Numbered from the stretch's first letter, positions 1 to 5,591 are shown. The stretch: 5,592 nt of DNA from Acidobacteriota bacterium (GCA_027067895.1 JAMOUY010000378.1:1-5592), one strand, 5' to 3'. Notes: generated by a model not told the origin, from the letters alone. Program-made: numbers and translations.

Positions 1-34
1 AGCAAATTTTTCAGCCTTGTTTTTTCGTAACTTT

Positions 35-460
35 TTATTTTTTGTCTTTTTTCAAAGTGTTTTCAAGCGTAATCCACGGAAGAAGGGCGCATTTTATTCT
101 TACCGGAAATTTCCTTATTCCGCTTAGTGCTTTTAATTCAAAGATTTCGTCAAACTCTTCTTCCGGCAATTCCCCTTTAAGGTATTTTTTTACTTTTTCA
201 ATAAATTTTTCAATCTCTTCAAGGCTCATTCCCTTTACCTTTTCCGACATTATTGAGCCTGATGCGGTGCAGATTGCACAACCTTTTGTGCAAACGGATA
301 AGTCTTCAACTTTGTCGTTTTCTATCTTTGCAACAACTTCCACTTTGTCTCCGCAACTTGCGTTGTGTCCTTTTTCCGAAACGCCGTCTATCTCTTTGCA
401 GTTTCTCGGATTTTTGTAGTGGTCCAGTATGACTTCCTGATAAATAGGGTCAAAATTCAT
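35..460 (-). CDS. sufU: SufU, zinc-dependent sulfurtransferase partner of SufS
   Basis: SufU accepts persulfide sulfur from the SufS cysteine and delivers it to the SufBCD scaffold in the cytoplasm. The 141-residue protein opens with the family's DPIYQEVILDHYKNPRN block. The zinc ligands known from Bacillus SufU are all visible: Cys36 and Asp38 in SCGD, Cys61 in KGCAIC, and Cys124 in RIKCALLPW. The segment at about residues 92-118, rich in Glu, Lys and Leu, is the insertion that separates SufU from IscU. Extra cysteines lie at 21, 57 and 64; those at 57, 61 and 64 make a CX3CX2C cluster. I chose the ATG at 460 because it follows AGGAGG, overlaps the sufS stop as ATGA, and matches the family N-terminus; an ATG seven codons upstream (481) has no ribosome site. 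It is the last gene of the operon visible here. Confidence 0.95.
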   Translation of the reverse strand: MNFDPIYQEVILDHYKNPRNCKEIDGVSEKGHNASCGDKVEVVAKIENDKVEDLSVCTKGCAICTASGSIMSEKVKGMSLEEIEKFIEKVKKYLKGELPEEEFDEIFELKALSGIRKFPVRIKCALLPWITLENTLKKDKK

Positions 461-1665
461 AATTTGAAAACCTCCTTGCATCTTTTTACCGATTTAATAA
501 GTTTTTCAACGTCTTCCATATCGTTGTAAAGGTAAAAGGTTGCCCTTGCGAACGAATCCTGCCCGAGATAAGTAATTAAAGGCTCGGCGCAGTGCATTCC
601 GGCCCTGATACAGACGTTGTCTTCGGCAAGTATTGTTGCTATGTCGTGGGGGTGAATTCCGTCAATTGTAAAAGAAACTATTCCGTTTGATATTTTTTCG
701 GGGGCAAAAACATGGACTCCGTCAATTTCTTTAAGCCTTTTTATCGCTTCTTTTGCAAGCATTGTTTCGTGCTCTTCTACTTTGTCCAATCCTATTGATT
801 CAAGGTATTCTATTGCCTTTAAAAGGGATATTACCGCACCGATAGGCGGCGTGCCCGCTTCAAACTTGTTGGGAAGGGGGGCAAAAATGCTTTCCTCAAT
901 TGAAACCGATTCAATCATGTCTCCGCCTGTCAGAAAAGGCTCCATATCTTCAAGCACTTCTTTTTTGCCGTATAAAACACCCACTCCGTCAAATGCGCAG
1001 AGTTTGTGTCCGGAAAAAACAACAAAATCGGGCTCAATTCCCAATTCCGTAAAGTTTATTCTGTGATGGGGCATGTATTGTGCGCCGTCAAGAAGTATTT
1101 TTATCCCTTTTTTATTCGCTGTTTTGCATACTTCAACAAAAGGGGATATTGTCCCCAAAACGTTTGAGCACATGGACAGCGCTATCAGTTTTGTTTTGTC
1201 TGTAATGAGAGAAGTTATGTTTTCAACGGGAAATTCAAGGGTGTTTTTGTCTATGTATGCGATTTTAAGTTTAATTCCTTTTTTCTTTGCCAACTGCTGC
1301 CAAGGGACAAAGTTTGCGTGATGCTCCATAATTGAGACGATTATTTCGTCTCCTTCTTTTAATTTTTGTCCGAAAGAGTATGCCACAAGGTTTATGGATT
1401 CGGTTGTGTTTTTGGTGAAGATTACGCATTCGGTGTTTTTTACTCCAAGGAATTCCGCGGTTTTTTCCCTCGCTTTGTCGTATAAAACCGTTGAATTCCA
1501 ACTCAATGAGTAAATTCCCCTGTGAATGTTTGCATAGGTTTTTCTGTAAAAGTCGGCCACAAAGTCAATGACGTAATCCGGCTTTTGAGCCGAAGCCCCG
1601 CTATCCAGAAAACAGATGTCGGGGTTTTCCCTTAGTACGGGAAAGTTTTTTTTCAAATCAAGCAT
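457..1665 (-). CDS. sufS: SufS, group II cysteine desulfurase (PLP enzyme)
   Basis: SufS converts L-cysteine to L-alanine and holds the released sulfur as a persulfide for transfer to SufU. The length, 402 residues, is usual for the family. Visible landmarks in order are LDSGASAQKP (about 20-29), EHHANFVPWQ (114-123, with the His that stacks on PLP), LLDGAQ (191-196, with the PLP-contacting Asp193 and Gln196), SGHKL with the Schiff-base Lys221, GGDMI (247-251), FEAGTPP (268-274), and RAGMHCAEPL with catalytic Cys359 in the short loop typical of group II. The loop after the lysine reads CAFDGVGV where GPTGIGV is usual. The start at 1665 has AAAGGAG seven bases upstream and overlaps the end of sufD by 8 nt, which implies translational coupling. 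SufS rather than CsdA or IscS is supported by adjacency to sufD and sufU and by the group II motifs. Confidence 0.97.
   Translation of the reverse strand: MLDLKKNFPVLRENPDICFLDSGASAQKPDYVIDFVADFYRKTYANIHRGIYSLSWNSTVLYDKAREKTAEFLGVKNTECVIFTKNTTESINLVAYSFGQKLKEGDEIIVSIMEHHANFVPWQQLAKKKGIKLKIAYIDKNTLEFPVENITSLITDKTKLIALSMCSNVLGTISPFVEVCKTANKKGIKILLDGAQYMPHHRINFTELGIEPDFVVFSGHKLCAFDGVGVLYGKKEVLEDMEPFLTGGDMIESVSIEESIFAPLPNKFEAGTPPIGAVISLLKAIEYLESIGLDKVEEHETMLAKEAIKRLKEIDGVHVFAPEKISNGIVSFTIDGIHPHDIATILAEDNVCIRAGMHCAEPLITYLGQDSFARATFYLYNDMEDVEKLIKSVKRCKEVFKL
471..476 (-). promoter_or_regulatory. Ribosome binding site that decides the sufU start
   Basis: A perfect AGGAGG lies inside the end of sufS, ten bases before the ATG at 460. 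It also lies downstream of the alternative in-frame ATG at 481, so it can only serve the ATG at 460, which overlaps the sufS stop in ATGA. Confidence 0.85.
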
Positions 1666-2719
1666 TAGTTAACTCCTTTATTTTCTTGTGACAGAAGTCA
1701 AGGAAATATTTCTTGATTTTATTGTCCATGTTTTTAAAGAAAAAGTCAATATAGCCGTTTAAAATCATTGCCTTAGCCTCTTTTTCCTCAATTCCTCTTG
1801 ATGTAAGGTAAAAAATTTGAGGTTCTTCAAACGAATGCATAGACGTGCCGTGCGAGCATTCAACGTCGGGGTTTAGAATTTCAAGTTGCGGATAGGAAAC
1901 GCTGTAACTTTCTTCCGATAGGATTATGTTTCTTGCGTTTTGAAAAGCCTTTGTGTTTTTTCCTTTTTCGTCTATGAAAAGCAATCCGTTTAGAATTGAT
2001 GTTGCTTTGTCCTGCGTGATTGACAGGTTGTTTATCTCGGATTTTGAGTTTTCCCCGTAATGGAAGGCTTTGAAAAGGGTGTCGGTGAAACTTGAATTGT
2101 TTAAAATATTTGTCTGGTATCTGTTAAACTCAGCCCCTTTTTCAAGGTTTGACATTGTCTCTATCCTTGTAAAAGAATTTGCAAGTTGAAGAAGGAAAAC
2201 ACTTGCCTTCGCGTTTTCAAGCAGTTTGTGGTTTGTCCTGAAAAACAAAAGGGAATTTTCCTCTCCGTCAAGAATAATGTTAAGCCTCAATTCCGCGTTT
2301 TCCATTACGAGAAAATTGAACAAAATGTTTAAAAATGAGTTTTCAAGGGGTTTGAAAAATATTGTAAGCACCGTTTTGCAGTTGGGCTTAACCGTAAAAT
2401 CAATCTGTCTTGACAAAACCTTCCCGCTTTCAAGGATAAAGTATTCGTTTATGGAATTTTCCTCTTCCTCAAACTGAACCTTTTCAAACTTTCCGTATTC
2501 AAGAATGAGGTTTTTAAAGAAATCGTTTTGGTAATCTATTTCCTTGAAAAATTCGGAATACTTTTTATGCTCTATTTTTTCCGCAAGTTTTTTGAAAAAA
2601 ACCGTTTCGTTGTCAAATTCGCTGTATTTCAGAATTTCCTTTATTTTTTCCTCAGGCAGGTTGAAGTATCTCCAGTCCTCGCTTTTTTTTGTCGGATAGT
2701 TTTTTATTTCAATTTCCAT
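1658..2719 (-). CDS. sufD: SufD, Fe-S scaffold subunit of the SufBCD complex
   Basis: SufD pairs with SufB and binds SufC; the SufB-SufD interface is where the nascent cluster forms and iron is thought to enter. The N-terminus has the family's KSEDWRYFNLPE block (residues 12-23). The C-terminal core carries VECSHGTSMHSFEEPQIFY from about 286, whose Cys288 and His290 match the conserved CSHG of E. coli SufD (His360 there is implicated in cluster assembly), then the SRGI/E-rich segment at 307-315. At 353 residues it is shorter than E. coli SufD (about 420), and the middle, a predicted beta-helix rich in Phe, Leu and Asn, is divergent. The only good start is the ATG at 2719, 4 nt after an AGGAGG that shares bases with the sufB stop. 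It sits between sufB and sufS. A second SufB is excluded by the CSHG motif and low similarity. Confidence 0.93.
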   Translation of the reverse strand: MEIEIKNYPTKKSEDWRYFNLPEEKIKEILKYSEFDNETVFFKKLAEKIEHKKYSEFFKEIDYQNDFFKNLILEYGKFEKVQFEEEENSINEYFILESGKVLSRQIDFTVKPNCKTVLTIFFKPLENSFLNILFNFLVMENAELRLNIILDGEENSLLFFRTNHKLLENAKASVFLLQLANSFTRIETMSNLEKGAEFNRYQTNILNNSSFTDTLFKAFHYGENSKSEINNLSITQDKATSILNGLLFIDEKGKNTKAFQNARNIILSEESYSVSYPQLEILNPDVECSHGTSMHSFEEPQIFYLTSRGIEEKEAKAMILNGYIDFFFKNMDNKIKKYFLDFCHKKIKELTNA

Positions 2720-2723
2720 ATTT

Positions 2724-2729
2724 CCTCCT
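2724..2729 (-). promoter_or_regulatory. Ribosome binding site of sufD merged with the sufB stop codon
   Basis: The string TAGGAGG contains both the sufB stop TAG (2730-2728) and the AGGAGG of sufD. Only four bases separate AGGAGG from the sufD ATG, shorter than usual. Ribosomes ending sufB would sit on this site, which fits termination-reinitiation coupling of SufB and SufD, two partners of one complex. Confidence 0.8.
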
Positions 2730-4146
2730 AACCTATTGAGCCTTCCATCTCCATTGAGACAAGCCTGTTGAATTCCACCGCGTATTCCATCGGCAATTCC
2801 TTTGTGAAAGGCTCAAAAAAGCCGTTTATTATCATTGTTGAAGCCTCGTCTTCCGAAAGCCCCCTTGACATAAGGTAAAACAACTGGTCTTCCTGAATTT
2901 TTGAAACTGTTGCCTCGTGGGTGAGTTTTGTCGTAGGCTCGTAAACCTCCATTCTCGGGTATGTATCGCTTCTTGATTTTCCGAAAATAAGCGCGTCGCA
3001 TCTTACGTCGCTTTTGCAGTTTTTCATTCCCTTGTTCACTTTTATCCAGCCTCGGTATGAAGCCCTTCCCGTGCCTGTTGAAATTGATTTTGAAACAATT
3101 CTTGACGTTGTGTTTGGTGCAAGGTGAAAAACCTTTGCCCCGCTGTCCTGATGCTGGTCGTCTCCCGCAAGCGCAACCGACAAAACCTCTGCATGGGCGT
3201 TTTCCCCTTTCAGGAATATTGCGGGATATTTCATTGTAAATTTTGCACCTATATTTCCGTCAACCCATTCAACTGTTGCGTTTTCGTATGCCACAGCCCT
3301 TTTGGTTACAAGGTTGTAAACGTTGTTTGACCAGTTTTGAATGGTTGAATACCTGATTCTTGCGCCCTTTAAGGCGATTACTTCAACAACCGCCGCATGA
3401 AGAGAGTCGGATGAGTAAACAGGTGCCGAACATCCTTCAATGTAATGGACGTCCGAGCCTTCGTCTGCAATAATCAGTGTTCTTTCAAACTGTCCCATAT
3501 TCTGGGCGTTTATTCTGAAATAAGCCTGCAACGGGGTTTCAACCTTAACCCCTTTGGGCACGTAAATAAAACTTCCTCCCGACCAGACGGCCGAATTTAG
3601 CGCCGCAAACTTGTTGTCGTGGATTGGGATTACGGTGCCGAAGTATTTTTTTACCAAATCGGGGTATTCTTTCAGTGCGGAATCCATGTCCAGAAAAACA
3701 ATTCCCAATTTTTCAAACTCTTTTTTTATTGAATGATAGACAACTTCCGATTCGTATTGTGCGGTTACTCCCGCAAGGAATTTTCTCTCAACCTCGGGTA
3801 TCCCCAGTTTGTCAAATGTTTCCTTAATCTCTTCAGGCACGTCGTCCCATGATTTTTTGTGGTCTTTTTCGGGTTTTATGTAGTAGTGGATGTTTTCAAA
3901 GTCAACGGTGTTTAAAAGTTCGGTGTTTCCCCACCAAGGCATTGGCATTTTTTTAAACGCCCTGTATGCTTTAAGCCTGAATTCAAGCATCCATTCGGGT
4001 TCTTTTTTAAACTCGGATATTGCCCTTACAATTTCTTCCGTTAGTCCTTTGTCGGATTTGAATTTGTATTTTTCCTTTGTTTTAAAGCCGTATTTATACT
4101 CTTCGCTTATTGATTTAACGTTTGGTTTTTTTTCGTCTTTGCTCAT
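2728..4146 (-). CDS. sufB: SufB, main Fe-S scaffold subunit of SufBCD
   Basis: SufB receives sulfur and holds the new cluster before transfer to apoproteins. The 472 residues match the usual SufB length. Conserved stretches are [13 protein letters not shown] (52-64), [20 protein letters not shown] (188-207), [19 protein letters not shown] (234-252), and the C-terminal [20 protein letters not shown] (about 402-421) followed by the SRGLSEDEA helix. There are only three cysteines: Cys239 in EGCSAP, Cys377, and Cys383 in VRCDALIFG, which aligns by context with the essential Cys405 of E. coli SufB; Glu411 in HEA likely matches its Glu434. The N-terminal CXXC-type cysteines present in E. coli SufB are absent. 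The start at 4146 has GGAG seven bases upstream, beginning right after the sufC stop, with an 11-nt gap between genes. Confidence 0.98.
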   Translation of the reverse strand: MSKDEKKPNVKSISEEYKYGFKTKEKYKFKSDKGLTEEIVRAISEFKKEPEWMLEFRLKAYRAFKKMPMPWWGNTELLNTVDFENIHYYIKPEKDHKKSWDDVPEEIKETFDKLGIPEVERKFLAGVTAQYESEVVYHSIKKEFEKLGIVFLDMDSALKEYPDLVKKYFGTVIPIHDNKFAALNSAVWSGGSFIYVPKGVKVETPLQAYFRINAQNMGQFERTLIIADEGSDVHYIEGCSAPVYSSDSLHAAVVEVIALKGARIRYSTIQNWSNNVYNLVTKRAVAYENATVEWVDGNIGAKFTMKYPAIFLKGENAHAEVLSVALAGDDQHQDSGAKVFHLAPNTTSRIVSKSISTGTGRASYRGWIKVNKGMKNCKSDVRCDALIFGKSRSDTYPRMEVYEPTTKLTHEATVSKIQEDQLFYLMSRGLSEDEASTMIINGFFEPFTKELPMEYAVEFNRLVSMEMEGSIG

Positions 4147-4153
4147 TTTTTTT

Positions 4154-4160
4154 CTCCTTA
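4154..4160 (-). promoter_or_regulatory. Ribosome binding site of sufB merged with the sufC stop codon
   Basis: TAAGGAG holds the sufC stop TAA (4160-4158) and the GGAG of sufB, followed by seven A before the ATG at 4146. Same stop/Shine-Dalgarno arrangement as at the sufB-sufD junction. Confidence 0.75.
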
Positions 4161-4895
4161 CGCTTTTGCAAGCACAAAATCGTAGCCGTGTTTTTCTATT
4201 GTTTCGGCAAGCGATTTGTCTCCTTCAATTGCTATTTTGCCGTCGTTTAAGACAAAGACTTTGTCAACTTCAAGAAAATCAAGAAGTTTTTGATAATGAG
4301 TGATTAAAAGAACCGTTGTCCCGTTTTCCCTTGCCTTCTTTATTCCCTGCCCGACAATTTTCAAAGCGTCAACGTCAAGCCCTGAATCCGGTTCGTCCAA
4401 AATTGCAAGTTTGGGATTGAAGAGCAAAAGTTGAAGAGTTTCAAGTTTTTTCTTTTCACCGCCGGAAAAACCTTCGTTCAAATATCTGTAAAGAAACGAT
4501 TTGTCTATGTTTAAAAATTCCATCCATTCAGACAGGGATTTTTGGAATTTCGTATAGTCAATATTTCCCTTTAATGCCTTGTATGCCTGTTGAAGAAATT
4601 TTACAACTGTAACCCCCGGCACTTCAATGGGGTGTTGGAAGCCTAAAAAGATTCCGGTTTGCGCCCTTTTATGGACAGGCAGACTTAAAATTTCCGTTCC
4701 TTCAAGAAAAACCTCTCCCTCCGTTTGGTATAGGGGATGTCCCATAATTGCGTATGCAAGTGTTGATTTTCCTATTCCGTTTTTGCCCATAATGGTTGAT
4801 ATTGTCCCTTTATCAAGTGTAAGGTTTAAATCGGAAATTATGTTTTTATCCCCTATTGATACTTTAAGGTTTTTAATTTCAAAAAACTTGCTCAT
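4158..4895 (-). CDS. sufC: SufC, ABC-type ATPase of the SufBCD complex
   Basis: SufC is a soluble ATPase that binds SufB and SufD; its ATP-driven dimerisation reshapes the scaffold for cluster building. It has no membrane partner despite its transporter-like fold. At 245 residues it matches family length. Motifs in order: Walker [10 protein letters not shown] (37-45), Q-loop in [11 protein letters not shown] (Gln87, a SufC-typical string), ABC signature FSGGEKK (143-149), Walker [13 protein letters not shown] (163-174) with catalytic Glu168, and the H-loop His200 in [10 protein letters not shown], also typical of SufC. After the signature the sequence is KLETLQ, where RNEILQ-like residues are usual. 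The start at 4895 has AAGGAG five bases upstream and overlaps the regulator stop as ATGA, so its translation is probably coupled to that of the regulator. Confidence 0.98.
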   Translation of the reverse strand: MSKFFEIKNLKVSIGDKNIISDLNLTLDKGTISTIMGKNGIGKSTLAYAIMGHPLYQTEGEVFLEGTEILSLPVHKRAQTGIFLGFQHPIEVPGVTVVKFLQQAYKALKGNIDYTKFQKSLSEWMEFLNIDKSFLYRYLNEGFSGGEKKKLETLQLLLFNPKLAILDEPDSGLDVDALKIVGQGIKKARENGTTVLLITHYQKLLDFLEVDKVFVLNDGKIAIEGDKSLAETIEKHGYDFVLAKA

Positions 4896-5359
4896 ACTTT
4901 CTCCTTAAAATAATGATTTTTTATTTCTTTTACTTTACTCATAATATCCTTTTCTCTGTTTGCCATTTCTTCCAGAGTGATGTTTGATGCGAGGTGCTTG
5001 AAAAATTTGTGCGCTTCGTAAAAAACAGGCCTTATCGCGCAGTCAATTGAATGGGTGCAGTTTTCCCCTTCTTTAATGTTTGGGCATAATTCAATTTCGT
5101 TTTTATTCGGGGAAAGAGCGGTTAAAACATCGTACAGGGTTATGTTTTTTTTGTCGTCGGCGAGAAAGTATCCGCCTGTTTTCCCCCTGATGGTTGAGAC
5201 TATGCCTGCCTTTCTTAACATAAAGAGAATTTTTCCCACATAACCTGTTTTCAATCCCTCTATTTTGGAAATTTCCGAAGCGGTTAGGGTTTCTTTACCG
5301 CTTTTGATAATTGTTAAAAGTATTTTTAGTCCGTGTGTTTGTAATAATGATAGTTTCAT
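4892..5359 (-). CDS. Rrf2-family Fe-S-sensing transcription regulator of the suf operon
   Basis: This 155-residue protein has the Rrf2 winged helix at its N-terminus: helix-turn-helix at about 26-50 (LTASEISKIEGLKTGYVGKI) and a wing with RGKTGGYFLA (58-67), a family hallmark. A long helix near 68-85 and the C-terminal NITLEEM (126-132) also match IscR-like proteins. Cys92, Cys101 and Cys107 (CX8CX5C) fall where IscR and NsrR carry their cluster ligands, so an Fe-S cofactor is likely; IscR's fourth ligand, a histidine three residues after its last cysteine, is Arg110 here. As first gene of the operon it most likely represses or tunes suf expression in response to cluster status (inference). 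NO or redox sensing is an alternative. The ATG at 5359 has GGAGG six bases upstream. I give no symbol because iscR, sufR and nsrR cannot be told apart from sequence alone. Confidence 0.93.
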   Translation of the reverse strand: MKLSLLQTHGLKILLTIIKSGKETLTASEISKIEGLKTGYVGKILFMLRKAGIVSTIRGKTGGYFLADDKKNITLYDVLTALSPNKNEIELCPNIKEGENCTHSIDCAIRPVFYEAHKFFKHLASNITLEEMANREKDIMSKVKEIKNHYFKEKV

Positions 5360-5365
5360 AATTAA

Positions 5366-5371
5366 CCTCCC
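5366..5371 (-). promoter_or_regulatory. Ribosome binding site of the Rrf2 regulator gene
   Basis: GGGAGG on the minus strand ends six bases before the ATG at 5359. It is the only G-rich stretch in an A/T-rich leader and fixes the start of the regulator gene. Confidence 0.85.
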
Positions 5372-5377
5372 GAGAAT

Positions 5378-5390
5378 AATTATAATAATT
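5378..5390. promoter_or_regulatory. Perfect 13-bp palindrome over the -10 box, candidate operator
   Basis: AATTAT-T-ATAATT (AATTATAATAATT on the plus strand) is a perfect 6+1+6 inverted repeat centred on 5384. It covers the proposed -10 box, where a bound dimer would block RNA polymerase. Rrf2 proteins bind as dimers to AT-rich inverted repeats and often regulate their own operons, so the neighbouring regulator is the natural candidate. A 13-bp all-AT palindrome can also arise by chance in such a region, and it is shorter than characterised IscR sites. Confidence 0.35.
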
Positions 5391-5406
5391 TTTACAAAAA
5401 AGTAAA
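5379..5406 (-). promoter_or_regulatory. Candidate sigma-70-type promoter for the suf operon
   Basis: Read on the minus strand, a perfect TATAAT lies at 5384-5379. Sixteen bases upstream is TTTACT at 5406-5401, which matches 4 of 6 bases of the TTGACA consensus. Transcription would start near 5372, leaving a leader of only about a dozen bases that just contains the GGGAGG ribosome site of the regulator gene. The region is so AT-rich that chance boxes are expected, but the perfect -10 and its position directly before the first gene support it. The very short leader is the weak point. Confidence 0.5.
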
Positions 5407-5408
5407 AT

Positions 5409-5442
5409 AAAAATTTAAAAAAATTTAAAAAAAATGTAAAAA
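5409..5442. promoter_or_regulatory. Phased A-tracts upstream of the promoter (possible UP element or curved DNA)
   Basis: On the plus strand A-tracts are centred at about 5411, 5420, 5430 and 5440, close to one helical turn apart, with another at about 5398 inside the promoter. The core is an exact tandem 10-bp repeat, AAATTTAAAA, at 5411-5420 and 5421-5430. A-tracts in helical phase bend DNA, and A/T-rich DNA just upstream of a -35 box can bind the alpha subunits of RNA polymerase. Both the bend and the UP role are inferred. Confidence 0.4.
5411..5430. repeat. Tandem 10-bp direct repeat AAATTTAAAA x2
   Basis: Two exact adjoining copies of AAATTTAAAA occupy 5411-5420 and 5421-5430; a degenerate third unit follows. 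The 10-bp period equals about one helical turn. It lies just upstream of the proposed -35 box of the suf promoter. Confidence 0.8.
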
Positions 5443-5489
5443 TTTAACTGCTAAATATCAATGGGTGTTTACGTCTCGGTGTTGATTTG

Positions 5490-5591
5490 TTAACTTTTCA
5501 GGAAAAAATAAGAAAAAAAGTTTTTTTTGTTGTTGTTTTTTTTAAAGCCGATGCTTTTTCTTTTTGATTTTTTCTTGTTTTGGTTTTTTTT
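5490..5591 (-). other. Low-complexity upstream stretch with Lys-rich open frames; possible tail of a neighbouring gene
   Basis: Two minus-strand frames enter from beyond the window and stay open until stops at 5492-5490 (33 codons) and 5500-5498 (30 codons). Both encode Lys-rich, low-complexity peptides (one begins KKTKTRKNQKEKASALKK), because the strand is nearly all A. Either could be the basic C-terminal tail of an upstream gene, or neither may be coding. No start codon, domain or terminator is visible to settle it. I find no RNA gene or riboswitch between here and the regulator gene. Confidence 0.2.

Noticed and set aside
42..419. 125-codon plus-strand open frame
   Set aside because: Fully antisense to sufU, no ribosome site, low-complexity Ser/Phe-rich product; a shadow of the conserved gene.
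458..481. Alternative sufU start at the ATG at 481
   Set aside because: No ribosome site before it, adds seven residues outside the family N-terminus, and the AGGAGG lies downstream of it.
1271..1501. 76-codon minus-strand frame inside sufS
   Set aside because: Out-of-frame shadow of the intact sufS, with a Arg/Lys-rich product and no family signal.
3890..4303. 137-codon plus-strand open frame across the sufB/sufC junction
   Set aside because: Antisense to two clearly conserved genes, no recognisable motif and no Shine-Dalgarno sequence.
5461..5493. Ten-codon plus-strand frame starting at ATG 5461
   Set aside because: No ribosome site, very short, and no context; expected by chance.
5505..5540. 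A-tract followed by T-tract (A7 G T8) that could pair as a hairpin
   Set aside because: Only A-T pairs with almost no room for a loop; better read as homopolymer-rich low-complexity DNA.
5544..5557. Stem AAAGC-CGAT-GCTTT followed by T-rich DNA on the plus strand, like a terminator
   Set aside because: The stem has only five pairs, two of them G-C, and there is no plus-strand gene to its left that it could end; on the minus strand no T-tract follows.
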